NCBI GenBank assembly: GCA_029844215.1
Contig: CM056728.1
Location: 90,147,676 to 90,211,675 of the forward strand
Reading direction: 5' to 3'
Source of the DNA: Przewalskia tangutica
Lineage: Eukaryota > Streptophyta > Magnoliopsida > Solanales > Solanaceae
Length of the DNA: 64,000 nt
Positions 36,377-47,855 of this stretch are shown one piece after another (positions within the stretch are counted from its first letter, which is position 1; each line of letters opens with the position of its first letter). The position numbers and the translations under genes were made by a program. The notes under the pieces are model-generated. The model saw only the letters and a list, made by a program, of their open reading frames with translations, was not told the DNA's origin and did no database searches.

Positions 36377-37368
36377 GAGACACAAACTCTAAAATCCTCC
36401 AGCAAAATCGAATCTGATTAATACCTTGAGGTATTTATCTACTTAGACAAATTCTATTCTAAAACTAATTCTGATAATTGATATTGGTACACGAATAGAG
36501 TTGTTAGATCTGAAAAAGTATTAGACATTGCCTCCTGTTCAGAATATGATTTGGTAGAGTTCTTAAAAGAAAGACAACTTCCAGGATCTGTTACTGAGAA
36601 GGTTTGTATACTGATAATAGTCAGGTTGTTTTATGCTAATTTGAGTTCTGCTATAGAGGATACATCCTTCGAATTTGGGAAGGTATATTTCTATAATAGA
36701 GTATATTTTTTCATATCTGTTGTTATAAACCAATGTATGAGATTAAATGCTGATGAGAATATTACAGAAGCAGACCCTGCAGTGGACAATATAGATTAAG
36801 TAAATGAGTACCTCATATGAGATATAATGCTTAAGTGGATCTCTAGATGTCCAGCCTCTAAATTAACAACCATGTTTGCCACCATTAATAAATTGCTATA
36901 CACAATTGGCTTCCTTCAATGAATGAGTCAATTGTAACTACAAAACAAGACACCCTGTTGTATAAAATTAGAAAAGGTTTGAGAGTTGATCTGGGCAAAA
37001 TTATCTTCCATCAAGTTGCCAACTTGGCACAAAAAGAATCAACATCAATCCTCTCTTATCCCTCTCTGATATAAAAAACTTTAACTATCCAAGGTCTTAA
37101 GCCTAAAAGAGAGGACACATTAGGAAAGGCTCTTGAACTGTACACAATAAACAAAGCCGTTTTAAATAGTAGAGACAGAGTCATTGATCTACCTTGGAAA
37201 ATAGAAGAAAATAGTGCAGATGTTGACAGGAATGCCACCAACATTCTTGGCAACACTGGTCAAAGACAGTATCCACTATCTACTGAATGGCTTGTGAATC
37301 AAATTTCAAGAATCAACCAACAAATATCTGAGGTTGATGCTGTGAGGAATTCTCTGATTCAAGCGAGA
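36377..37368 (+). pseudogene. Env-like ORF, C part (broken)
   Basis: After the stop at 36376 the homology seems to continue. Frame 36551-36799 has VEFLKERQLPGSVTE and VRLFYANLSSAIEDTSFEFG, with VYFYNRVYFFISVVIN. That pattern (REFYANL..VRGK..FSP..IN) is the 'putative plant transposon protein' domain, which I associate with extra ORFs of plant retroelements. Stops and frame changes continue to 37368. Confidence 0.55.
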
Positions 37369-37719
37369 GACCATTTTATGATGTTGCTTTCTTCACAAAA
37401 AGGGGAGAAAATGATGATGTTGCTAAAGCCAATGGAAGTAGATGAAGTGTTGATGCACGATGATCTAAGGAAGAAGGCTAGAAGATGTTGTTCTTGCAGA
37501 GAAGCAGTTATGCAGGAGTAGAGAGTTGCTGGAAGCTATTGTTGACCATTTTATGATGTTGCTTTCTTCACAAAAAGAGGTAGAAAATGATGATGTTGCT
37601 AAAGTCAATGGAAGTAGATGAAGTGTTGATGCAAGAGGAGCTAAGGAAGAAGGCTAGAGGATGCTGTTCTTTGTAGAGAAGCAGTTATGCAGGAGTATAG
37701 AGTTGCTGGAAGCTACTGC
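37369..37719 (+). repeat. 175-bp tandem duplication
   Basis: Two copies starting GACCATTTTATGATGTTGCT at 37369 and 37544, about 90% alike. They encode repeated pieces of the env-like tail (KAMEV..VL) in shifting frames, so the duplication probably arose within the element. Confidence 0.8.
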
Positions 37720-38010
37720 TGTTGTATGATGAGTTATGATGAGCTCTTGCTAAGGTCGTGAATGTTGCTCAATCTGAGCAATTAACTGTTTGACATGATG
37801 GATATTGATTTGTGTGGACAATGATTTTTTTATGGTATGTATATAAATATGTATAAGTGGATGATATGTATATATGTGTTAACATCTTTCTTCTTTTCTA
37901 ATCCTATAAAAATAGCATATGTATGTTTTCGTGTATGCCATCACAGGTTAAGGGGAGTATTATTGACATTGTCGTAAGTCACTTATACAGACTAGAATAG
38001 ATTTTGTGAA
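37720..38010 (+). other. Sirevirus-like 3' untranslated region
   Basis: Non-coding, AT-rich, leading into the polypurine tract. No feature beyond this is seen. Confidence 0.5.
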
Positions 38011-38029
38011 GAAAGGCAAAAGGGGAGAA
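38011..38029 (+). promoter_or_regulatory. Sirevirus-like polypurine tract
   Basis: GAAAGGCAAAAGGGGAGAA ends directly at the LTR start TGTTAATG (38030). It confirms plus orientation and the LTR border. Confidence 0.8.
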
Positions 38030-38880
38030 TGTTAATGTTGGGTTTGGTGTTGTGACATTTTGCCCAACATATCATTTTTAGTACTAAGTTAAAATTCAGA
38101 AATGTTGGAACAAATGTCACAACATTCAGACCAATATTTCTGTGACTAACAATTTTGCCTTACTTCACGGACTGAAAGAAATCTTGTGGAAATTTTACCA
38201 CGATGAAAAAGTGACTTGACAGGGTGATTAGGAGCTGGTGAAAAATGTGGGAAGAACAAGTCAAAGCTATTGATAAGCTTGGGGAACAAGTCCAAGAAGT
38301 TAGAGGATTTTGCTCCATGATATTCTTCAACAAACCTTATCGGCTGTCCACTCTTCTCTCAACCTCTACAACAAGTCGATGAGCTTTTCAATAAAGAATC
38401 TACTATAAATAGAGAGGGAAGAAGAGTAAATCAAGATCCAGAAACAAAATGTAAAAATACCAAGAGAGCTCTCGGGATTTCATCTCAGAAATCTGGATCA
38501 CAATGTTGCTTGAGTGTGTCGACAACATTCCGTCCAACATTACAATTGTTGTTTAGATTCTAGATTAGCTTGTATGAAGCGATTGTAATGAGAGGTTGTC
38601 TATGTCTACTTAGTTAGATTTTCAGGAAGAAGTCATCTACGACTTCAACTTTTAATTCCTTTTTGTTTTATCTTTTATAATTGTAAAGAAATGAATTTGT
38701 TCAATTGTATATAAATATATACAATACTTTCGGTCATTGACCGTTATAGGTTATATATTCAATATAACCTATGTAAATATTAAACATTTGTGTTATTTAT
38801 TTTTTCTGTTGCAATTTACTCTTCAAAGGTTTTTCTGTTTTATCGAAATGTTGTCATTTGTGACGGACGACATTATCGTT
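38030..38880 (+). repeat. 3' LTR of Sirevirus-like element (end uncertain)
   Basis: Starts TGTTAATGTTGGG and matches 112-455. TATA box CTATAAATAGAG near 38403. An inverted repeat GGTTATATTGAAT-like / ATTCAATATAACC lies near 38748-38772. The right border is not fixed because the left LTR is truncated before it; I place it provisionally near 38880. Confidence 0.65.
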
Positions 38881-39484
38881 GATATTTGCAAACTGTATTG
38901 ACATTCGATTTATTTTTACTTTCAGTTTGTTTTTATTTTCATAACATACCCCGGGACTCAACAAAGTGAAACCTAAATTGAAAAAAAAAGAATTGTTGAA
39001 TGATAATATAATAATAGCTTGATAGAGTTCTCTTGCTTAGTTTAGATAAAGCACCCCTTATCGCCCCACGACATCTGATTAGGACACAAAAAGGTATGTC
39101 AGTTGATTGAAAAAGAAAGTCAACTTTCAAGTCCCTTGATGTGAAATGGAGAGGGTGCGGAGCCTGATTGTGAGGATATTTTGTGAGCTCCTTCGCCTAG
39201 CGGAAACCTCCGCTTTTCGGCTGTAATCCCGTTATCGCTGAGACTTCATCCTTTTAATTTCCTTATATCTTCTTATTTAGTAGAGGAATCACCATTTGCT
39301 ATTCTACTCTACCTCAATTCGTACCACCAAAGTTATAGAACAAAGATAAACACAAAAATTTAAACCAGTATAAAAAAATTCCTTGAAAACGGAGAGAAAA
39401 CATGTTAATAGAGCGAAAACTAAAATAGTTAGGGAAGCATTTCGAGGATAAAAAGAATTGGAATATAATACCCTCTTCGTCCAA
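38881..39484. other. Spacer between Copia nest and MULE
   Basis: No gene or repeat recognised. The stretch 39150-39260 is less AT-rich and reads like an old exon or UTR piece, but no protein family is seen in any frame. Confidence 0.35.
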
Positions 39485-39493
39485 AAAAGATTG

Positions 39494-40060
39494 GGCAAAA
39501 AAATGTCTTTATTATCTTTTTATTTTTATTTACAATATAGCACCCATTTGAAATTAAACACAAAAGTAGCATCTTTTTCTATAAGGTGAGAAATGATATA
39601 GTTTCTATTTTTTTATTTGTTAACTTAATTTGTTTTTTGTTTAAAAAATCAAAAAATGAATTAATTAATTAAAATAATTAAATTTAATTGTAAGTTTACT
39701 AATTATTTTAATTAAATAATCAAAGTGGCTATTTTTTAAACCCCACCACCACCACCACCCCCAAGTCCCAACTCCATGTTTTCAATTATTTTTTTTTAAC
39801 TTAAATTTCGTATTATAATAAACAAAAAATTAAACACAAAAGTAAAGTAGCACCTATTTCTATAAAAGGTGAGAAATGGTATAGTTTCTATTTTTTTATT
39901 TGTTAACTTATTTTGTTTTTGTAAGAAAAAATAAAAAAATTGAATTAATTAATTTAAATTTAATTGTAAGTTTACTAATTATTTTAATTAAATAATTAAA
40001 GTGATTATATTTTTTACTATTGCTAACTGATTATTTAATGAATTAAAAATTCATAGAAAT
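39494..40060. repeat. MULE-1 left terminal inverted repeat
   Basis: Compound repeat: two tandem copies of a ~290-bp unit, each with a CACAAAAGTA block, a GGTGAGAAATG block, and an AATTAATT-rich stretch. The outer unit contains a CCACCACCACC block near 39746. Pairs with 51205-51794 in reverse. Confidence 0.88.
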
Positions 40061-40066
40061 TAATGG

Positions 40067-40143
40067 CACACTGTCCGGTGCACCCTCCTCCACTCTTTTT
40101 TCTGTCTAAAAAGACAGAAACATCAATAGCACACTGTCCGGTG
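40067..40143. repeat. 63-bp minisatellite of MULE-1, left part
   Basis: Units start CACACTGTCCGGTG at 40067 and 40130 and contain a small hairpin, CTGTCT/AGACAG. The array resumes at 50103 after TatL-2 with units at 50103, 50166 and 50228 (word CGGTG). It occupies the place where the N-terminal and catalytic part of the transposase would be expected. Confidence 0.8.
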
Positions 40144-42380
40144 TGTTGACACCCAATTTTGACCCATCTTTTAGTTATTTCTTGCAATTTTAAGCATTTT
40201 AATCATCATTTTTTGCATTTTTATCTTTTTATTTTAAATTAAGCATTATGTCTTTGTTAATATTATGTTTCTATTATTATTACACCGTCGTTTATTTTAA
40301 TAATATTTACATCTCTTTAAATAATTAATTGACATCTCGTTTTAACTTTTAATTAGACATTAAATATTTCTTAAATATTGTATTTTATTATTATTGCATC
40401 GCCATTTTCATTTTGATAATTTTGTATCTTTTTAAATAATTAATCCGTTTTGCATTTTTGTCAAACCAGCCCAGTCCGATGTACAATCTGGATCAGTCCA
40501 ATCCGCCGAAAACCGAAGCCCAAACTGAGGCCCAAAAATGAGGCCAAGTACACCTTTCATCTTTTCCCCCCAAAACTCAAAACTAAACCTAAACCTAATC
40601 CCACACTATAAATAAAACTATTCTCTCCCTATTCTAAAAGAAGAAAAAAAACAACAGCCGCACTCCTCACCCCTCATTCCCGTTTTCATTTTATGAACCT
40701 CTCATTCATTTAAGTCTCAGAGCACACTTCTCTATTCATCTTCCTCACTGCTCACACGCACACACTCACACCCCCATCGCTTCCACGCACTGTCCGTCGG
40801 AGGTGATGACCGTCGGGCACACTAGCGAACCACCACGTTCCAATCGACCACGAACTCCCAGACCCTGAAACCCCACGACCAACACACTCTCGTCTCCTCC
40901 TCACTCTCCCGCTGCTCACCGTCGAACCACTGCTCTCTCCCGTCACAATCAGTGACCCGTCGACCAGCAACTCATCTCCTTTCTTCTACCTTCACCATCT
41001 CCGGCGATGCATTTGTTATCTATATTTATGTTACATTTTTTTGTGCGTTTGTTGACTGTTGGACTGTTCTTATTTTCAGATTTTTGGTAACTAGCCGGAG
41101 TTTAGAACTCCGGCGACCTTGGGTTTGGTTCTAAATGCTAGAATATGTTGTTGGTTATCCATCGTTGGACTGACTTTTGATTTTTTTTTGTACGCTGCCG
41201 GAGTGTTAAATTCCAGCGACCTTTATCCGACAATATTTTTGGTATCTGTTGTCTTACTATGGTGAACCAGACTGATTTTCTAACTTTTGTTCGTATCTCG
41301 CCGGAGTTAAATTCCGACAAGCTGTTGCTGGTGCCTCTACTGTTTTCGGCGATTATGTTATTTCCGGTGATGTTCTAACTATCCGGCATGTTTGCTGTGT
41401 TGTTATTACTGCTTCACTATTTTGGACTTTGGTTAGGACGGTTTTTGACGATTTTTCCCCTTCATTCTATTAAACTGATTTAGAACAAATACTACACTGT
41501 TGGTATATACTGGTTTGAACATGATACTACACTTGATTGGCCAATGAAAAAGTTATCCGTTGATTTTTGAGGCCTCCACAGTTGCAAAGACAGAAAATAA
41601 AATAAAGCTTTTTGGGCAATGATGATTTCTTCCACTTACACCGGATAACCAACATGCGCTGACAGGGCGAATTTTCGCAGCCGGACTTGTTTTGGATGTC
41701 CCACTTTATTTTATATATCTGAGCCCTCCGAAATCAAAACTATTATTGTTTTGGTGTGGATCTGAATGTTTTATTTATTTTATTATTTTCAACAACATGG
41801 CCGATGAAGGAATCTCCGTCTGATTTCCAAGGTCTCCCCTGTATAAAAGACGGGTTTTTATTTTTGGTTTTAACTTATTAACTCCTGTCATTGCTTTAGA
41901 ATTATTCATTCTATTACTAATACTTTTACTAAGTGTTTATACATGTACCCGGAGATGCATTTCAAAAAGAATGTCCCGGAGTTTTATTTTATATCGCATT
42001 TAATTTTAGTTTTATTATTCTGTATTGCATTTTATTTTTATTGTAAATTATGAAAAATGCTTAGAATAGGTAGAATAAAAGTCAATATATAATTAACCTA
42101 CGTTTGAACGGATAACCGCAAGTTAGCGGATCTTAAAGGATGCCTAACCTCTTCCCTTTAGGATAATAAAGAACCCTGATCCAGAATCTCATTAATTTCG
42201 CTGACTATTAAATGAAGATTAATTGCAGTAATTTTATTGCAATAAATCAAGTGTCCTAATTCACTTAACTAATTAGTGGCGACTCCTCAAAATCAGCATT
42301 ATTGCTCCATCTAGAAAACCGCGCCAAAGAGCAATGTTGCGGATATCGTTCAGACCCTAAGGTAAAAACCAGGCGCGACA
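40144..42380 (+). repeat. TatL-2 5' LTR
   Basis: TATA box TATAAATAA at 40607-40615; AATAAA poly(A)-type signal at 42165-42170. The distal 250 bp, from a TTTGAACGGATAACCGC block to the end, is shared with the TatL-1 LTR, including a GTGGCGACTCC word. Frames inside (40752-41320) are not taken as genes. Confidence 0.92.
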
Positions 42381-42406
42381 GCATGACGATTCCACTGGGG
42401 ATATCA
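42381..42406 (+). promoter_or_regulatory. TatL-2 primer-binding site region
   Basis: Follows the LTR end directly: GCATGACGATTCCACTGGGG. It matches the corresponding TatL-1 segment in form (GACGACTCCGCTAGGG) and resembles Tat/Ogre-type priming sites. Confidence 0.65.
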
Positions 42407-43660
42407 TGTTCTTGACCATAGCAAACCCAGGTTAATTAAATATTGCGCTTTATTTTGCTTTTATTTTTGTAAATGCTTTCTATTGTTTGCTTTTATTTTT
42501 GTAATTAACTATTTTAATTGCTACATTCTTTTACTGTTTTCCCTAAATTGGTATTCCGCTCATATTTCTTCCATTCTGGAAAATTGACACTTTCACACAC
42601 TACATGCCAGGTGTGCTTTGTGCACCCGTAAATTTCGTTCATAAATTCAAATTTTAGGAGAGTTGGCGTTTTACGCGGAGTTGTCCGGTTCGTCTGGACG
42701 GCCGCGTAGCCTTCTCACTCGAGTATCCGCTCGGTAACCTTGCATCTGGTAAGCCAAATCTTAGAAAATTTAGGATAGAGATATACCACCTTTATATTAA
42801 GTCATGCATGCATACACCTTAGGTGGGTCGATCCCTGATATCGTCTCCACAATTAGGAAATCCACCAAATTGTCGACGGGTTTCACAATCCAACGACCAA
42901 TAAACATATATGTGTAGCGTGATAATGATAGACGGATTCAAATCTAATTATGACATGCCAAAATTGGAAAATGTACATTCATATTGTTTTCGTTTCCAAC
43001 AAAACCATTAATGTTTAACAACTTGGGTCAATCTATCCAATCTCGCATATCTTGCGTTTAGGCCTACCTCTGGCATAAGAGAGGTCCCATGCATATTAGG
43101 GCGCGCACTTGATTTGCATGCTTTTGTTTACTATTGTTGTCGCTAGCAATTCTGTACATATTATTTAATGCAATAATTACCCTTTTTGTAACTCCGGGCT
43201 AGAGCATTTGCATTTTTGCACTTTTTGCTGTCACATTGCAATCATGATTTCTACTGCGTAAATCGCTCTTGAACATCGCGATTTGGACTTTGTGAAACAT
43301 CAACTACCAGTCCGGTCGAACCAAGCAGAGGAGTCTTTGACTATATTGTCACGCCCTTACATTTTATTATTTTTGTGACTTGCCTACTCTCACTCATTTG
43401 TCATATTTTTTGCAGGAAGACCGTCCTCGCAAATAGTCGAGGGCGGACGGAAAAAAAAATGGAAGAAAAGAAAAAGAAAAGAAAATCATCACAAGAATGA
43501 GCTGGAGTTATGTTGACGAAAGAAGTCAGCTTATACCAGATTCAACGAAGCATCGCTCTGGGTCCTATATTTTGTATCTTTATACATATTTGCAAATTCA
43601 ATTGATATGTCTAGTGTTGATTACATAATTCTTTATCATGCATTTTACAACATAATATCC
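42407..43660 (+). other. TatL-2 leader
   Basis: Non-coding. Blocks shared with the TatL-1 leader occur in the same order (CCGCTCATATTTCTTCCA near 42555; GTAGCCTTCTCACTCGAG near 42705; GGCCTACCTCTGGCATA near 43062). Where TatL-1 has its gag start, TatL-2 has none. Confidence 0.7.
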
Positions 43661-43728
43661 CGAACTACGCGTGTCTGATTCTCACCATACGGTGTGATAC
43701 TTAGACAACTCATCTTGGGTTCGACACC
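43661..43728 (+). repeat. Tat motif copy 1 of TatL-2
   Basis: CGAACTACGCGTGTCTGATT, then a GTGTGATACTTAGACAAC and a TTGGGTTCGACACC segment. This is the most diverged of the four copies here. Confidence 0.75.
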
Positions 43729-43944
43729 ACCACAAAAAATAATGATAATAATAAAAGGGAGGACATATTTGGTTCACCCATGCATTTCATTCATTCTATC
43801 ACGGCCATTCATTTTTTCCATTACATTCTTTTTACTTCGCATTAGTCTTATATTGAACAATCATCTGTTTTGCACAGCTTTTACTTTTGCATTTCTTTCA
43901 TGAATGAATTCTTTTTAAATCATACGTTTTATAATATATCTGAA

Positions 43945-44010
43945 CGAACTACGCACACCTGATTCTCGTCAAAGATGTGATACGTAGGCAGCCCTACTCG
44001 GGTTCGGTAC
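43945..44010 (+). repeat. Tat motif copy 2 of TatL-2
   Basis: CGAACTACGCACACCTGATT, then GTGATACGTAGGCAGCCC and GGGTTCGGTAC. It retains the invariant words GAACTACG, CTGATTC, GATACGTAGG and TTCGGT. An A-rich, simple-sequence stretch follows to about 44110. Confidence 0.8.
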
Positions 44011-44110
44011 CCTTTATTTAAAAATACAAAAAATCAAAAATCAAAAATACAAAAAAAAAAAATACAACAAATTTTTTTATTCAAAAATACAAAAATATTA
44101 TTCGAAAAAT

Positions 44111-45409
44111 ACAAAAACATTTTCTTTTTAGTATTATTGTTTGACTGGTTTGATACCAACACAGTTAAGATTGTGCATAAGAAAAAAACCAAGTAATAAT
44201 CAGTAGGGATTGACTTTGTGGTAAACCATAGATTCTTTTGGTACCTCTTATTCACACCCGTAAATGACATTGTCTTGCATGTTTCCAAGATAAGAATGAA
44301 ACCAACCTCATCGTTTCATATGCATTGTGTGGTGAGTTTTAGATTAAGTTCAATTACATTGCATTGTGATCTAGAACTTGGCCCGAATGTTTGTTGAGAC
44401 GAAATCCCGAGTAACACTCAGTGTAAGAAATTATCGTAGGCTTTCTTTGAACCGTTTGAGCTTTTTCAGCCTACCAAATAACATTATCCGTAGTACACCT
44501 CTTTTGAGCCTAAAACTTATTCTTTCGACAACCGTATATTACACATATACCCTTTCTGAGTGCGTACACATTATCCCTCTCTTGGCCCGACCTCCTTGAG
44601 TGGTTTAGAAATGTGCAAGTGGCTGATAAAATTCTGCGTCGAAGTTTGCAAAGACAAAAAATGTCAAAGTCCCAAAAGGGGAAAAAAACACAAAGGACGA
44701 CTTCACAAAAAGAAGAAATTAAAAGCCCCGATATTATTTAAAAAAATAAATAAAAATGAGAGAATAACTTTGGAAAGAGGGGGCTCCAAACGAAAGATTC
44801 AAAAAGAAGTCAGTACAGAAAAACTGGGACAAAAAAAAAACAGGTCAGCATTAAAGCACACAAATATCAAGCACGGACGTAGTGCAACGCTCGAGGAAGG
44901 ATTAGTCATTTTTTATCCAAATGATATTCATCTCTTCCCCCAAACCTACATTACAAGCCCGTGACAAGCCCTACATGATCTTATATTGAGGGTTCTCACA
45001 TTAGTGGATACTTACATTACGACCAAGCCTATGGTATCACAATTACATGCATTGAACATCCTTTTGAGTGTGAGCGTACTTCTCTAAACGTCCCAAAATT
45101 CAAAATACTGGAATATATGTGAGAAATAGGACTTTATTTCAGTGAGGGCATTTGAAACGTGAGATTACGTGTAGTTCGAAACCTTGGCTGCAAGCAAGTG
45201 TGTCGATACTTAGGTGTCTGAGGTACCATGTGAAACTATATGAATTACCCAGGAGTCAGTCTCGGTTAGACTGAAAGTAAATAACGAAATTCCTAAGCAC
45301 AATACTAATTGTTGGTATCAACTGAAGTCAGAACGTGATGCTGTCTTTCCACTTTTTCAGAAAAAAACAACAAAAAATACATATATAAAAATTCTCTTTT
45401 TTTGCATCA
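44111..45409 (+). other. TatL-2 interior, no supported gene
   Basis: Contains a Lys-rich 134-codon frame (44560-44964) that comes from A-rich sequence and resembles no family I know. Nothing else is supported. Confidence 0.4.
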
Positions 45410-45477
45410 CGAACTACGTCTTGACCTGATTCTCGTCAAAGATGAGATACGTAGGTGGCCACATTGGCTTCGGTCCC
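45410..45477 (+). repeat. Tat motif copy 3 of TatL-2
   Basis: CGAACTACGTCTTGACCTGA, then GAGATACGTAGGTGGCC and GGCTTCGGTCCC. Very close to the TatL-1 copies at 30792-30955. Confidence 0.82.
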
Positions 45478-45517
45478 ACATCATTTGAAAATCATAAAAA
45501 TTCTTATTTTCGCATCA

Positions 45518-45580
45518 CGAACTACGCTCTGACCTGATTCCCTCGGCGGAATACGTAGGCATCCATATCGGCTTCGGTCA
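45518..45580 (+). repeat. Tat motif copy 4 of TatL-2
   Basis: CGAACTACGCTCTGACCTGA, then GGAATACGTAGGCATCC and CGGCTTCGGTCAC. The spacing from copy 3 is 108 bp, close to the 104 bp between the two TatL-1 copies, so the pair may be one ancestral unit. Confidence 0.82.
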
Positions 45581-46084
45581 CACCATTAGAAATATTTCTC
45601 CATTGTTTTGCACATGACTCGATTTTGTCAATTGGAGAGTTTAGCATCTCATATGTTTTGCATCCATGACTATCTACACATGATTGAGGCATATTTTGAG
45701 GGTTGCATTATCATCTACTCAATTGTACATTGTCTATACCCTCGCATTAGCTTTTCATTCATGATTAAAAAAAAATTAATTAATTACCTGGTCGCTTTGA
45801 TCAAGCCGTGAGTCTCGGCCTTGCCCATTTAAATGTTCAACATCTTCATTTACCAAAAACTGGGGCATTTTAAGAATTCACTGCAAGAAGACGACAATAG
45901 ATGGAAAAGCCGGCCAACTAAGTCTTCAGTCCAAACCAGTCTGAGCATGCAAGCGTCAAGAGCCAAAGCTACAAAGTCGACGCGAATCAACCACTCCTTT
46001 TCTAAAACTCACAAGTTTTATTTGAGTGCAGGATCTTCATATCAGCAAAGGCGGAAGGACAACAATAAGCCCATGCGAGTTACA

Positions 46085-47445
46085 AACGCACAACGTCTAT
46101 GCAATGACGTTATCTCAACCCAGGCGAGTCACAAAGCAGATACGTCCATAAAACGACACTATTTCATTGTAAGCCTATGCAACGACTTCATCTATGCTTC
46201 GTCTATGCAACGATGAACATCTGCATCGTGTCTATGCAACGACGTCATTTCATGTAAGCCTATGCAACGTCTTCATCTATGTTTCGTCTATGCAACGACG
46301 AGCATCTGCATCGCGTCTATGCAACGACGTCGTTTCATGTAAGTCTATACAACAACTTCATCTATGTTCGTTCATGCAACGACGAGCATCTGCATTGCGT
46401 CTATGCAACGACGGCATTTCATGTAATCATATGCAACGGCTTTATTTATGTTTTGTCTATGCAACGACGAGCATCTGCATCGCGTCTATGCAACGACGTC
46501 ATTTCATGTAAGTCTATGCAACGGTTTCATCTATGTTTCGTCTATGCAATGACGAGCATCTGCATCGCGTCTATACAACGACGTCATTTCATGTAAGTCT
46601 ATGCAACAGTTTCATCTATGTTTCGTTTATGCAATGACGAGCATCTGCATTGCGTCTATGCAACGACGCCATTTTATGTAAGCCTATGCAACGACTTCAT
46701 CTATGTTTCGTTTATGCAACGACGAGCATCTGCATCACGTCTATGCAACGACGTCATATCTTCTAAGCCTATGCAACGACTTCATCTATGTTTCGTCTAT
46801 GCAACGACGAGCATCTGCATCACATCTATGCAATGACGTCATTTCATGTAAGCCCATGCAACGACTTCATCTATGTTTCGTTCATGCAACGACGAACATC
46901 TGCATCGCGTCTATGCAACGACGCCATCTCATGTAAGCCTATGCAACGACTTCATCTATGTTTCGTTCATGCAACGACGAACATCTGCATCGTGTCTATG
47001 CAACGACGTCATCTCATGTAAGTCTATGCAACAACTTCATCTATGTTTCGTCTATGCAACGACGAGCATCTGCATCGCGTCTATGCAACGATGCCATATC
47101 TTCTAAGCCTATGCAATAACTTCATCTATGTTTCGTCTATGCAACGACAAACATCTGCATCGCGTCTATGCAACGACGTCATTTCATGTAAGCCTATGCA
47201 ACAGCTTCATCATGTTTAGTCTATACAACGGCGAGCATTTGCATCACGTCTATGCAACGACATAATTCATGTAAGCGTATGCAACAACTACATCTATGTT
47301 TTGTCTATGCAACGACGAGCATCTGCATCGCGTTTATGCAATGACACATTTTTATTTAAGCCTATGCAATGACTTCATCTATGTTTCGTCTATGCAACGA
47401 CGAACATCTGCATCGCGTCCATGCAATGACGCCATCAGCATCTAC
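46085..47445 (+). repeat. 85-bp tandem array, about 16 units
   Basis: Each 85-bp unit has three copies of the word TATGCAACGACG-like with different spacers (GAGCATCTGCATCGCG, TCATTTCATGTAAG, TTCATCTATGTTTCG). As 85 is not a multiple of three, frames shift by unit and yield the overlapping 72-105-codon frames starting every 85 bases; none is a gene. The shared core with TatL-1 (reverse GTCGTTGCATAGAC) shows that the two arrays have one source. Confidence 0.9.
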
Positions 47446-47539
47446 AAACACCTTTTGCATTTGGACCTCGGGAACAAACATTCTAGAGGCATTTCAGGAA
47501 ACAAACACCCTGTCTTTTCCAACACCACATCACCTGTAA

Positions 47540-47745
47540 CCTGGTGTCAATCATAATTCGACACTGAGATAATTTTGAATCGGCGTTTGCCTGCTTTAAT
47601 TTTCTAGCATCGCAGCAACCCAGTGTCCTCATAATTCGACACTGCGACAAATTTTAAATCTGCATCAGCTTTGCCTTTTATTTTGGCATCACAACGACCC
47701 AGTGTCATCATAATTCGACACGGAGACAAAAATTTTGAATCTGCA
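47540..47745 (+). repeat. Three 79-bp hairpin-bearing repeats of TatL-2
   Basis: Word GTGTC..TCATAATTCGACAC at 47544, 47623 and 47702. Stem GTGTC/GACAC (extended to CAGTGTC/GACACTG in the second copy) and a loop with CATAATT. Equivalent in place, number and design to 5280-5465 of TatL-1. Confidence 0.75.
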
Positions 47746-47855
47746 TCAGCTTTTTGCCCATTCATTTTCTTGATCTTTGTTTTAATTCTGACGATGAGGA
47801 CAAAATTAGCTACAAGTCAGCGTCTTTGTCCGAAAACTCTTTCATCGTCTTCGGT

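Noticed and set aside
38441..38451. AAATG after ACA near 38446 as the end of the Copia 3' LTR (matching 107-111)
   Set aside because: It would end the LTR only some 40 bases past the TATA box, leaving no room for R and U5; probably a chance match.
40752..41320. Small frames in the TatL-2 LTRs (also 48494-49084)
   Set aside because: Present in both LTR copies but altered by indels between them, and without any known domain.
44560..44964. 134-codon Lys-rich frame in TatL-2
   Set aside because: Arises from A-rich sequence, matches no known family and has no counterpart in TatL-1.
46085..47445. CRISPR-like array of regular repeats
   Set aside because: Repeat and spacer are alike between units (a plain tandem repeat), the genome is a plant's, and no cas-like gene is present.
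46194..47556. Series of reading frames with RLCNDEHLHRVYATT-like repeats
   Set aside because: They start every 85 bases in shifting frames, as expected from the 85-bp tandem array. Not a repeat-protein gene.
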